Part shown: piece after piece, positions 34,725 to 44,300 of the stretch
Layout of the letters: each line of letters begins with the position of its first letter
Position numbering within the stretch: position 1 is the first letter of the stretch
Assembly (NCBI GenBank): GCA_964451095.1
Contig: CAYVGI010000004.1
Coordinates: 1-64,000, forward strand
Reading direction: 5' to 3'
DNA length: 64,000 bases
From: DAOTTY01 sp964451095
GTDB lineage: Bacteria > Chloroflexota > Anaerolineae > Aggregatilineales > Phototrophicaceae
Notes under the pieces: model-generated
Database searches by the model: none
What the model saw: only the letters and a program-made list of their open reading frames with translations
Told to the model about the DNA's origin: nothing
Position numbers and translations under genes: made by a program

Positions 34725-36686
34725 ATGCAAAGACGATATCATGTGCTTGCCGCTGTGGTGCTTTTCGCCGTCGTTGCCATCGTGCCCCAGCAGCAAACGG
34801 CAGCACAATCCAGCGGCACAGTCGTGGATAGCGAAGGCGTGTTCGTGTGGGGGCAGTCTGGTGCACAGTTACCACAATTCACGCTGGAGCCACCCCGGGA
34901 AGATGTTGTTGTTCCCGTTGTCGCTCGCCTGGAAGTGACCTACACGCCAGAGCCGCAACTCCCCACCGCAATTGCCATCCAAAACCAACGCCAGATGATC
35001 CAACAAATGCAGGATAGTTTGGTGAGTGGAATGGAATCCGGCGGTTTGTCCTACAGTAACGTCAAGCGCTACACCCGCCTGCCTTACCTGGGAATGACCA
35101 TTAGCCAGGCAGACGTGAACCGAATGCAAAACCTCCCAGCAGTGCGTAACGTCGTGCCAGACACGCTGGTGACCGTGCAGACGGCGCTGGCGAACCCGAT
35201 TGTAGGTGCAGATATCGCACAGACAATTGGTTTCGACGGCAGCGGGTACGCGGTTGCCGTGCTGGATACAGGTGTTGACTTCACACACCCGGCGCTGGAA
35301 AACCAACTCGTCGCGGAGGCGTGTTTCTCGACGGACACAGGCGGACAATCTGTGGCGGGGCAAGGCGGCACCTTTAGCCCGGTTATTAGTGCCTGCCCAA
35401 GCGGGGAAACAACCGAGATTGCGGAGGGCGCGGCGGCTCCCTTCTCGCCGGGTGACGGACCCGATGACTGCAACTTCTGCGGGCATGGGACGCATGTGGC
35501 GGGCATCGCCGGGGGGAACCAGCAAGACGTTTTCCAGGGGGTAGCACCGGGGGCGGGTATCATTGGCGTGAATGTGTTCTCGATCTTCACTAGCGAGTTG
35601 TTTTGCCAGCTTACCGCTGGGGAGGGCGCACCGTGTACGCTTGGCTTTACCAGTGATCAGTTACGCGCCTTCGAGTACGTGCTGGAGTTGAGTGAAACCG
35701 TTGACGTGGCATCGGTAAATCTCAGCCTGGGCGGTGGGCTGTTCAGCAGTGTGGAACAGTGCGATGACGCCGATTTGTCCGGGTATCGGGTGGCAGTGGA
35801 CGCGCTGCGAGCCGAGAACATTGCGGTGATTGCCGCCTCCGGCAACGATGGGTCTGCGTTTGCGCTGAGTAGCCCTGCCTGCCTCAGCAATGTGATTAGT
35901 GTGGGGGCGACCAGTGTAGCAGGCAGTGCCCCAACCGTCACCGTTACTGATGGCATTGCTTCCTTTTCCAACAGTGCTGCCTTCCTGGACTTTTTGGCAC
36001 CGGGGCTGGTGGTTGAATCCAGTGAGCCAGTAGATATTTACATCGACCGGGCAGGTACGTCTATGGCGTCGCCGTATGTTGCTGGCGCCTGGGCGGCGAT
36101 GCGCCAGGCATACCCGGATGAGTCGGTCGAGCAGATTCAATCACGGGTGGCGGATTCTGGCGTGTTGATCCAAGACCCGCGCAATGGGGTGAGCAAACCT
36201 CGTTTGCAGCTAGACGCTGCCCTGCCGGAGGCAATTGCGCCAACAATCACAACACAGCCTGCGGACGTGACCGTGACTGCCACCCAGCCAGCAACATTCA
36301 CTGTCGGCGTTGCGGGCGATTTCACGGATGTTGTGTGGCAGCGGCTCGTTGAGGACATGTGGCAGGATATCCCCGATACAAATGCGCTGAGCTTTACGCT
36401 AGCGGTAACGCAGGAAGAAGATAACGGTACGCAGTTCCGCGCTGTGATTAACAACGACGCCGCTAGCACCACCAGTACGCCGGCAACGCTGACGGTGAAC
36501 CCACTGCCGCTGGATTGTCTGGTCGATGTAAACGACGATACGTTTGTCACCCCGGCGGATGCTGCCTTTGTGACAAACAGGCTGGGGCAGCTTGATGTCG
36601 CGCTCGATTTTGACGAGTCCGGGGTGGTCGATGCGGCAGATGTGCAAACGGTGCTAGACCGCATCGGCAATACCTGCACGTTGTAA
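34725..36686 (+). CDS. Secreted subtilisin-like serine protease with dockerin-like tail
   Basis: S8 family peptidase of 653 residues. The signal peptide ends near QTAAQSS, and a propeptide of the I9 inhibitor type follows (LGMTISQADVNRM region). The catalytic Asp is in VAVLDTGVDFTHP, His in CGHGTHVAGIAGG and Ser in GTSMASPYVAGAW, with ASGNDGS at the oxyanion site. After the catalytic domain comes an Ig-like domain (TITTQPADVTVTATQPATF). The last 60 residues hold two EF-hand-like calcium loops (VNDDTFVTPADAAFV, FDESGVVDAADVQ) typical of dockerin type I. It is extracellular and probably degrades protein. The start at ATG 34725 has AGGA nine bases upstream. Confidence 0.92.
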   Translation: MQRRYHVLAAVVLFAVVAIVPQQQTAAQSSGTVVDSEGVFVWGQSGAQLPQFTLEPPREDVVVPVVARLEVTYTPEPQLPTAIAIQNQRQMIQQMQDSLVSGMESGGLSYSNVKRYTRLPYLGMTISQADVNRMQNLPAVRNVVPDTLVTVQTALANPIVGADIAQTIGFDGSGYAVAVLDTGVDFTHPALENQLVAEACFSTDTGGQSVAGQGGTFSPVISACPSGETTEIAEGAAAPFSPGDGPDDCNFCGHGTHVAGIAGGNQQDVFQGVAPGAGIIGVNVFSIFTSELFCQLTAGEGAPCTLGFTSDQLRAFEYVLELSETVDVASVNLSLGGGLFSSVEQCDDADLSGYRVAVDALRAENIAVIAASGNDGSAFALSSPACLSNVISVGATSVAGSAPTVTVTDGIASFSNSAAFLDFLAPGLVVESSEPVDIYIDRAGTSMASPYVAGAWAAMRQAYPDESVEQIQSRVADSGVLIQDPRNGVSKPRLQLDAALPEAIAPTITTQPADVTVTATQPATFTVGVAGDFTDVVWQRLVEDMWQDIPDTNALSFTLAVTQEEDNGTQFRAVINNDAASTTSTPATLTVNPLPLDCLVDVNDDTFVTPADAAFVTNRLGQLDVALDFDESGVVDAADVQTVLDRIGNTCTL

Positions 36687-36751
36687 CGCTGGCGGGGTGC
36701 GTCTGGTCAGCACACCGTAGACGTGCCCTCCCTTTCGCGCATAATGGGGGC

Positions 36752-37678
36752 ATGACCCACCACTACACATCACCAATTGGTTATGCCCGCATGATGGACT
36801 GGTACGATGCGGCGTTGGCACACATCCATGTGCCTGTGAAGGCGCACACGGTGCCTACGCGCTTTGGTGCCACGCATGTGCTCGCTGCCGGGTGCGAAAG
36901 TGCGCCGCCTGTGGTGCTTTTGCACGGCATCAACACGAATGCCGCCGTATGGGTACCGCAGATCAATGGGTTGGCAGCACAGTGCCGCGTGTTTGCGCCG
37001 GATGTGCCCGGATTCGCGGGCAAGGGCAGTTCGCAGCGCCCACCGTACCGGGGCAGCGCCCTTGCCGACTGGTTGGCAGATACCCTCGATGCGCTCGGTG
37101 TGGAGCGTGCCCTGATTGTTGGTGGCTCCGCAGGGGGGTGGTTTGCGCTCAAGTTCGCTGCGTACTATCCCTGCCGTAGGGCGGGCGTGCTGGTGATGAA
37201 CCCGTGTGGCATCACGCCATATCGCCATGTGTACAAACTCACACGCAGCCAACCCGCCGTCACGGTCGCACACTGGTTGCGCTTTTTGGTGGCGAACCGC
37301 TGGGTAGCACGGGGCGTGGTGCAGCGCGGCATGACGCGAGGCAACGCGCCAACAGACCAAAACCTTGAGCTGGCGTATTTGCTGCTGCGCTACTACACCC
37401 GACGCATCTCGCCGCCGTTAATGCCCGCTGACGAACTGCGCCGCATCACCTCTCCGGTGATGTTAGTCGTCAGCGAGCACGAGATTTACACCAATCCGCA
37501 CGCCGTGACAACACGATTGCGCTGCACCCTGCCTAACCTTGCTGATGTCGTCATCGTGGATGACGCCGGGCACGACATCAACAAGGAAAAACCCGACTGG
37601 GTGAACCAGCACATCGTTAGGATTGCGCAGTCGCTCAGTGCCCAACCGCTGGAACCAACTCCGCAGCAAGGTGGGTAA
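36752..37678 (+). CDS. Alpha/beta hydrolase
   Basis: A 308-residue alpha/beta-hydrolase fold protein. The oxyanion strand VVLLHGINTNAAVW (55-67), the nucleophile elbow VGGSAGG with Ser126, and the late DAGHDINKEKP histidine are present, so it should be an active esterase, lipase or related hydrolase. The substrate is unknown. There is no signal peptide. It is 65 bases after the protease gene and its last 44 bases overlap the end of the opposing hydrolase gene. Confidence 0.9.
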   Translation: MTHHYTSPIGYARMMDWYDAALAHIHVPVKAHTVPTRFGATHVLAAGCESAPPVVLLHGINTNAAVWVPQINGLAAQCRVFAPDVPGFAGKGSSQRPPYRGSALADWLADTLDALGVERALIVGGSAGGWFALKFAAYYPCRRAGVLVMNPCGITPYRHVYKLTRSQPAVTVAHWLRFLVANRWVARGVVQRGMTRGNAPTDQNLELAYLLLRYYTRRISPPLMPADELRRITSPVMLVVSEHEIYTNPHAVTTRLRCTLPNLADVVIVDDAGHDINKEKPDWVNQHIVRIAQSLSAQPLEPTPQQGG

Positions 37679-38378
37679 CGATGTGTGCGAACTGCTGTGG
37701 CGTTTCCACCATCGGGAAGTGATCCCAGTTCGGCTCGATGTGTACGCGGTGATTGGGTAGCAGCGTTTTGTAGTCATCTAGCTGATCGACACTCAGGATT
37801 TTCTCGCGCTCCCCCCACAGCAGCACCGCAGGCACGTCTACAGGTTGCAGCGTTGCGAACCACTCTGGCGTGATGATGTCAAACATCTGCCCGAACACGG
37901 TGCAGCGGCGGTACTCGTCAAAGAAGCGGTTCACATAGTCGTCTGGCAGCGGTTCTGTGAACAGCAGCCGCCGGAAAACGGGTCGTGTGAGCGGCGAGGA
38001 AAATGTGAGCTGCCCCAGGCGCTTTATCCCAGGCACACGCATCAGCTTGGGGAACAGGCGCGTGTCCAGGCGGGTGCCCACGGGCGCGTGCAGGATAATC
38101 CCGTCTACATCTGCGGCGTGGCGCTGCACCATGTCTAGCACGATGCTGCCGCCAATGCCCGTACCGACTACCACACGCGGGCGCTGCTGCTGAACAACAT
38201 ACCGATGTAGATAATTCGCGTAGTCATTTACCGTCGCTAGCTCTGGCAAGCTTGGCTCCCCAGCAAAGCCCGGCAGCGTCGGCGCAGAGAAATTGACATC
38301 TGCTGGAAAATACTGCTTTGCTCGCTCGAACCGGAAGCCGCCGCCGCCGTTGCCGTGCAGTGCGATCAAACTCAGCAT
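37635..38378 (-). CDS. Alpha/beta hydrolase fold protein with Gly at the nucleophile site
   Basis: A 247-residue alpha/beta-hydrolase fold protein starting LSLIALHGNGGGGFRF. The elbow after strand 5 reads VVVGTGIGGS, where the family expects G-x-S-x-G. Position 74, the normal Ser nucleophile, is Gly. The late acidic region (WGEREKILSVDQLDDY) and the His in NWDHFPMVETP remain. It may be a non-catalytic binding protein or use another mechanism. It is coupled to the thioredoxin-fold gene upstream by a TGATG junction and converges on the other hydrolase with a 44-base overlap. Confidence 0.85.
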   Translation of the reverse strand: MLSLIALHGNGGGGFRFERAKQYFPADVNFSAPTLPGFAGEPSLPELATVNDYANYLHRYVVQQQRPRVVVGTGIGGSIVLDMVQRHAADVDGIILHAPVGTRLDTRLFPKLMRVPGIKRLGQLTFSSPLTRPVFRRLLFTEPLPDDYVNRFFDEYRRCTVFGQMFDIITPEWFATLQPVDVPAVLLWGEREKILSVDQLDDYKTLLPNHRVHIEPNWDHFPMVETPQQFAHIVTHLAAELVPAVGH

Positions 38379-38917
38379 CAGGCACGTAACCCGGCAAGCT
38401 GTGGGATACGCTCAAAGTCAGGGTGGTCGCCTGCATGAACCCCTTCGTATGTCCACAGCACACGGTCGCCGTCTACCAGGAACGATGTCGGCATCGTCCA
38501 CGGGTCGCCCACTTTCATGCCAATAAAGTGCCCCTTTGTGAGGAATGCACGCGCTCCGCAAGACCATACCTCCGCGCCGAACATCTCCTTTAGCCCGCCG
38601 CGAGCAACACCAAAGCCGTCGTAGAATGTCTTGGGGGAGTCGGAAATTGCGCGAGCTTCTGCCCACAGCCCAGCGAAGAAATCACGCCCCTGCTCTACCG
38701 TGCCCTGATATACGAATAGAACGGGTGGGTAGTTCGGGTCGGACGCCGTGATTTTGCGTAGGTCTGCCACCTGCTCCCGGCAGAAGATGCAGCCGAAGTG
38801 ACGCAGGAAGACGATGAGTGTGCTCTTGCCAACGGGAAGTTCATCACGCAACGTAGACCCATGCAGATTAAGCCCGCTGACAGGGTGGTTCATGAGTTCC
38901 TGGGAAATGTGTTCCAT
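38378..38917 (-). CDS. AhpC/TSA-like thioredoxin-fold protein
   Basis: A 179-residue protein with the peroxiredoxin-like segment LIVFLRHFGCIFCREQVADL, giving a C-x-x-C pair at the start of the first helix of a thioredoxin fold, and later PTSFLVDGDRVLW. This matches the AhpC-TSA_2 (PRXL2-like) group, which may reduce peroxides or disulfides. It is cytosolic, with no signal. Its stop overlaps the start of the Gly-elbow hydrolase (TGATG), so the two proteins are likely made together. Confidence 0.87.
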   Translation of the reverse strand: MEHISQELMNHPVSGLNLHGSTLRDELPVGKSTLIVFLRHFGCIFCREQVADLRKITASDPNYPPVLFVYQGTVEQGRDFFAGLWAEARAISDSPKTFYDGFGVARGGLKEMFGAEVWSCGARAFLTKGHFIGMKVGDPWTMPTSFLVDGDRVLWTYEGVHAGDHPDFERIPQLAGLRA

Positions 38918-39031
38918 AGGTTAATCCAATCGCTAACAGTAAACACTTTCCATTCTACACGTCAGTGGAGTGCAGGCAGGTAAGGGTTGCATAAGCGCTG
39001 TTTGGAGCTTGAAGAGGGAGTTAGCTTTGCG

Positions 39032-39062
39032 ATGTGGTGGGCAACAGGTGCGCCCACCACAT
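39032..39062 (-). terminator. Perfect 11-bp hairpin after the small secreted protein gene
   Basis: ATGTGGTGGGC (39032-39042) pairs with GCCCACCACAT (39052-39062) across nine bases, 13 bases past the stop of the minus-strand gene. No T run follows. Confidence 0.6.
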
Positions 39063-39074
39063 TGATTTTCGAGG

Positions 39075-39446
39075 TTAGTTTGCTGCTTCGGAGAGGTTTT
39101 GGTACAGCGATGCAATGTTACCCATCGCCTCACGGGTGGAGGCGGCAGCGTCATTCAGGAGTCCCTGTTGTGCGGCGCTGTTGGCGCGTGCGATGTCCGT
39201 CAGGTTTCCATTGTCGATGACCTGTGCGAATGAGTCCTGCAACTGGTTCCAAGCAACAGCACCGTTGTAGAATTCAGCGAGTGCTTCCCAGTCGCGGTCG
39301 ATAGCGAACTCTGCTAGTTCTACGGCAAAGGGTGCCCATGCGTTAACTTCGGTGTTGATCTCGGTTTCGGTTGCCTGCCCATTGACGGCAGCGACGGCAA
39401 AAACAAGGGTGGATACGATAAACAGGGTTACAAGAATGTGCTTCAT
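39075..39446 (-). CDS. Small secreted helical protein of unknown function
   Basis: A 123-residue protein with a clear Sec signal peptide (MKHILVTLFIVSTLVFAVAA, cleavage near NGQA). The mature part is about 95 residues, Ala/Asn/Glu-rich, contains no cysteine and is probably helical (AFAVELAEFAIDRDWEALAEF style). I do not recognise a family. The ATG is preceded by a strong AAGGAGGAAG site. It stands alone between a thioredoxin-fold gene and folC, with its own terminator-like hairpin, suggesting a well-expressed extracytoplasmic protein. Confidence 0.75.
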   Translation of the reverse strand: MKHILVTLFIVSTLVFAVAAVNGQATETEINTEVNAWAPFAVELAEFAIDRDWEALAEFYNGAVAWNQLQDSFAQVIDNGNLTDIARANSAAQQGLLNDAAASTREAMGNIASLYQNLSEAAN

Positions 39447-39601
39447 GGATGCTTCCTCCTTTTATCTCATTTGTTGTACGAGCAGGAAAATAACGCGCTT
39501 TTGCAAAAAACTTATAAGACTTTTGCAAAATTTTGATTATCGCTCTGCGATGATTTGTCTTGTACGGCGGCGCAAGCAACATCAGCCAAGTCCCCCACAT
39601 C

Positions 39602-40873
39602 ATGCCCACATTTGAGGACACGGTTGCCCTCGTCTACAGCTACATCAAGCGGAAAAATACGCTAGACACACAACGACCGCAGCGCGTTGCGGCGGTGCTG
39701 GCACGCACGGGCGAGCCACACCGAATGCTCAAAACACTGCATGTGGCGGGTACCAAGGGCAAAGGCTCTACCTGTGCGATGCTGGCGGCGGCGCTTGCCG
39801 CCAACGGGTATCGCGTTGGGTTGTACACATCCCCGCACCTGCACAACATCCGAGAGCGCATACAGGTGGGCGGGCAACCCATTGACGAGGAAACATTTAC
39901 GCGCATGGCGTTTGCCCTCAAACAACACTTTGACCGTGTGCCCGGCATCGGCTTTCCAGAGGTGATGACCTGCCTTGCGCTGCACATTTTCCAGCAGCGT
40001 TCCGTCGATGTTGCGGTGATCGAAGCACATTTGGGGGGGCGCTACGACGCAACGAATGTAGTGCAACCCGAATGCTGTGCCATCACCACGATAGACTACG
40101 ATCACACCGACATCCTCGGAAAGTCGCTGGCGCAAATCGCGCATCAGAAGGCGGGCATCATCAAGCGGGGGGTGCCTGTGGTGAGCGCACCGCAATCTGC
40201 TGAGGTGGTGCCCGTGCTGCGCCGTGAAGCGGATAAACAAAGTGCTTCGCTGGCGGTGCTCGGAACCGATGTCCCGCTGGATGTTCACGCGATGACACCG
40301 AACGGACAGTCTGCAACGGTGGGCGGCGAGAACTACACGACAAACCTACTGGGGGTGCACCAGGGCACGAATCTCGCGGTGGCGATAACCGTGCTAAACC
40401 AGTTGACGGGGTTTGTTCTGGAACGCGAACGCACGCAGCACGGTCTATTGGGTGTTCAGTGGGGCGGTCGGCTGGAGGTAGTGCGTGAGCAACCACCCGT
40501 TGTGCTGGACATCGCACACAACGTTGCCGCAGCGCGGGTACTGCGCCAGTCACTGGACGCCCTGTACCCTGGCGTGCCCTGCACGTTTGTGTTTGGCAGC
40601 AAAGCAAACAAAGACGTACACGGAATGCTGCGCACGCTGGTGCGCAATGACGATACGCTCATTCTCACGCGCTCCGATGACCCGCCAACTGCTGACCCTG
40701 CTGAACTGGCAGCAATCGCACGAGCTGAGCGGGTACAACTGTTGCACCAGGAGACATCCGTGCGGGATGCAACCGACAAAGCGCTCATGCTAGCAACGCC
40801 GGGCAAGCTAGTGTGTGTAACGGGGTCTATATTTGTGGTTGCCCAGGCGCGCGAGCACCTGCTGGCACGCTAG
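39602..40873 (+). CDS. folC: Folylpolyglutamate synthase / dihydrofolate synthase
   Basis: Adds glutamate to folates (and may join pteroate with glutamate) using ATP. It is a Mur-ligase family member of 423 residues. P-loop GTKGKGST (50-57) and the family segments GLYTSPHLHNIRERI, VIEAHLGGRYDATN, DYDHTDILG and HQKAGIIK follow in order. The C-terminal domain has the LDIAHN motif. I start at the ATG at 39602 (MPTFED) because homologues begin there. An earlier in-frame ATG adds 14 residues. Its last four bases overlap the end of the opposing DUF4864 gene. Confidence 0.95.
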   Translation: MPTFEDTVALVYSYIKRKNTLDTQRPQRVAAVLARTGEPHRMLKTLHVAGTKGKGSTCAMLAAALAANGYRVGLYTSPHLHNIRERIQVGGQPIDEETFTRMAFALKQHFDRVPGIGFPEVMTCLALHIFQQRSVDVAVIEAHLGGRYDATNVVQPECCAITTIDYDHTDILGKSLAQIAHQKAGIIKRGVPVVSAPQSAEVVPVLRREADKQSASLAVLGTDVPLDVHAMTPNGQSATVGGENYTTNLLGVHQGTNLAVAITVLNQLTGFVLERERTQHGLLGVQWGGRLEVVREQPPVVLDIAHNVAAARVLRQSLDALYPGVPCTFVFGSKANKDVHGMLRTLVRNDDTLILTRSDDPPTADPAELAAIARAERVQLLHQETSVRDATDKALMLATPGKLVCVTGSIFVVAQAREHLLAR

Positions 40874-41271
40874 CCCACCCGCAGCACGCCGTCAGTCATC
40901 CAGCAGCCCTTTTCCGCGCCCTCTCGCTGGCGGCTGAGCGTAAACACAAACACAGCAGAGTCGCCATTACGGTGATAGAGCGTTAGGCGCTGCTGCGCCA
41001 GATTGCCGGAAAAGCGCATGGGTTCCAGCGACGCATTTTCAAAGCCGATCATTGGGCGGTACAGCGGGTTTTTTACCAGGTCGATAAAGCGTTCGACGGG
41101 TCCCGTTGCTTCCTTGTTCGCCGGGGATGCGAACCGAAACGCAATGCGAATGCCCTGGTTGCCCGGTGTGATGTCGTTGTTTTGCAGGGCGTCTAGCTGG
41201 ATTTTGACAACATCTTCGGGTTTAAGGTCTGGCGAAGGGTGGGGTTCGGTTTGCCACAGTTGATTGTACAC
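40870..41271 (-). CDS. DUF4864-like protein
   Basis: A 133-residue protein that looks like the DUF4864 family: an opening helix DVVKIQLDALQNND, then RFASPANKEATGP and a later YRPMIGFENA. These are NTF2/cystatin-like small proteins of unknown role. There is no signal peptide. It is convergent with folC (four-base overlap) and 85 bases past the end of the large secreted protein gene, in the same direction. Confidence 0.75.
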   Translation of the reverse strand: MYNQLWQTEPHPSPDLKPEDVVKIQLDALQNNDITPGNQGIRIAFRFASPANKEATGPVERFIDLVKNPLYRPMIGFENASLEPMRFSGNLAQQRLTLYHRNGDSAVFVFTLSRQREGAEKGCWMTDGVLRVG

Positions 41272-41309
41272 AGGTGTCGGATTCGTCTGTCTGGCATGGG
41301 TTGCAATTT

Positions 41310-41350
41310 AGGGGGTGTGGCATTGAGCACGCTCACTTGCCACACCCCCT
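41310..41350 (-). terminator. Perfect 13-bp hairpin after the large secreted protein gene
   Basis: AGGGGGTGTGGCA (41310-41322) pairs with TGCCACACCCCCT (41338-41350) around a 15-base loop, seven bases past the stop at 41357. It contains the same GGGTGTGGC/GCCACACCC stem as 16976-16999. Confidence 0.7.
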
Positions 41351-41356
41351 GCTATT

Positions 41357-44300
41357 CTAGCGCACGGGGACGATTTCGCGCACCTGATCTGGATTCACGA
41401 GCACTGCTGGGTCTTCCAGGCGAATGTCCGACAGAATCCACCCCGTTTGACCGCCAAAGCGCACATGGTACCAGTCATCGAAGGGGAACTCGCGTGTGCG
41501 CCCGATGATCGACACAACGGACTCCTCTGGAATGAAGCTGATGATGCCGGCGCGGGTGCTGGGGCGGCGATACACCTCGCGCCCGCGCACCACAACGCCC
41601 GGCACGCCGAGGTCGCGTGCACCGTCGATTTCATCGAAGATGCTGCCCACCACGGGGAGTTCTTCCTCTGTGATGTTGTTGAGTTCCAATGACCGCCCGG
41701 ATGCCCAGCCGATCCTGCCGTTGACCACGATGCGGAACCATGTGACATCTACATTCTCGTCGTTGTTGCGTGCCAGCACCCGGTAGAACTCGGGCTCACC
41801 GGAGGGTGTGTCCCTCACAGCAATGGTGATGAATGTTGCCCCCAGGTACGGACCCGTGCGTACGGGCAGGCGCTGCACCTCTGGCAGCAGCGACACAGAC
41901 GGAATCGGGATTGCTGTGGCGATGGGTGTGCCCTGGAACGTGGAGGTTGCGTTTGGATCTGGCGTGGATGTAACGATGGTGGTTACGCCCGGCGTAGACG
42001 CAACTTCTGTGGGTCCGGTATCACCCTCCGCTGGTGTTGACGTAGCGCTTGGTGGGTCAACGAATGGGTTCTGTACGATGAAGTTCACGTCCAGTACGTC
42101 ATAGCCAGCAGGGTAGTTGGACGGCACCGGATCCCAGTTGACTTCGACTATGCAGGGGCTGTCGATGACGACATCAAAAATCGCGAGTGATAGTGTGATT
42201 ACCTGATTGGAAGCAGTTGGTAGGCTTGCTGGATCTGAAGGAAAGTCGAACCCATCTCCATTGCGGCTTTGGCACACGTTTGGCGTTGTGGAATTAATGC
42301 TAAAGCGTGTCTGTTCGTTGAGAGGTGCGGTTACGATGTAGCGGTACGTCACTGTGCCAATAGTGTCCAACACTGCGCCGGGTTGGATGAGATTGACAGC
42401 GAATTGGTCGTCTGCCAGGTCCGATATGTTGACGGTGTAAGTTAGCACAGTGATGTCAGTTGCGGTATTCGGGTTGCGCCGCTCAATTGCAATGGTACAA
42501 AAGTGATTGACGTTGCCCTCAAAAATCGCGTCGTCGCGTGGCTCGATGACCACTTCCACTTCCTCGGTGTTATTCGTAAAGAACGACGCCACTGAACCCG
42601 TTGAAGCCGTGCCTGCCACCCGCACGATACACTGCGATGGCGTGAGATCCGTACCATCGCTAAGTGGCGTCACATCTGGTGCGAAGGCGGACTCACGCAC
42701 GGTAATCGACACGCTGCCCGCCGTTGGACGGTCTAGCCGGATGCCGAGGGTGATGCTGTCATTTTGCTCTTGCAGGTCGATGCTGGCACCCGCATTTTCC
42801 GGGGCGGTGAGCACTCTACCGCTTTCCCCCTCTACCACGATGATCTGCGCGTTTTCCGGTAAGTCGGCGTCGTCGTCACGGATGTCTACCGTGAACGTCA
42901 CTGCACCGATTGTTGTGCTGGGGTTGTTGGATGTGGGCGTCAAGGTGTAAACACAGGTACGCGGCACTGCCGGGTCATTGAACACGGTGTCGTTGATGAC
43001 AAACACCTGCAAATTCACAGTGCCCTGGTTGATGCTGTTCAGCACAATTTGGTCAAGTGTTACGCCGTTCTCGTCCCGTAGTTGACACAGGTCTGGGTCG
43101 TTGAACGTAATCGTGTAAACATCTGGGCTGGTGGTGCCAATGGGCGTGCTCAGGCTCAGTTCCAACGTCCCAGAGCTGTTTTCTGTTACGACCAATTGGT
43201 TCGTGCTCAGTTCCAACGACAGCGGCGGGTCTGGGTTGATCTGGAGAATGCGGCTGGTGTCAACCGTAGGGCTTCGGGAACCATCTGCCCTTATACGTAG
43301 CCCGTCAATCGCCACTGAGCACTGCTGGTTAGCATTTTCCTGGATGCCGTCCTGCACGGCGAATATCTCAATTGTCACTCCGGTGTCCCAGTTGGACTGA
43401 TCGAGCGCAGCGGAGTTGAACTCGCTGTTTCGTACGCCTTCACACTGCGGTGGCGCATCGCCCGGTGTAACCCACACCCGCACCGGGTTCACTGGCGGAC
43501 CGCTGAGGGTGATGACGACCTGTGCGCCCATGCTGTCCGCGCTTTCCGTCAGGAAGCGGGCGGTATCGCCTTCGCTTGCCTCTCCAATGACCGCGAACGC
43601 ATCGTAGTTTGTTTGGATTGTCGGCTCTTCCACCAGATCATCGTCCTTGATGGTGATGCTCAAGGTGATGGGCAGGGGTGGGGGAGTCGCCCCCTGTGTG
43701 TTGAGGTAGAGTGGGTCTGTGTTTATCGACGGGTCGAAAGTTACCACAATGTCGCAGTTGTGGTCGCCTTCCTGGACGTCGTCCTCCGTGGCACGCACCC
43801 CAAACGAAACGCCGCCCAGCGCAGTCGACCAGTTCGTCTGGTTGAACACCACGGGCAACGTCGTCACAACTGCGTTGCCGTTCGGTATATCAATGAGTTC
43901 GCACTGCATGGGCGAAGTGTTGGTGAGTGTGAAAGTCACATCGGCTACCGGGAACGTGTCGATTGTCAGGACTATCGGCGTAATCGGCAGTTCGGTAAGC
44001 GTCTCGTCCTCTCGAATCTGCGGCACGACGGCGGGCGGTACAAGATCACCGCCCATTATTGCTGTTTCGTCCAGTTCAGTGGCGCCAACGTCGCATGTAG
44101 CGCGTTCCGGGCGTGCATTGCCGGCGTAATCGTCGGTGACGGTTGCACCCTCGACAGTTGTACAGTCCTCTGCCCGGTCAATGGCGGGGCTTTCTGGGGC
44201 GGGGGCATAGGTTCCCGGTCCGTCTTGTACGATTCGTACAGGGTTATTGGCGTTCACAATGAACTGCGTGCCGCAGCTATCGTTAATGAAGTTGCGCCCT

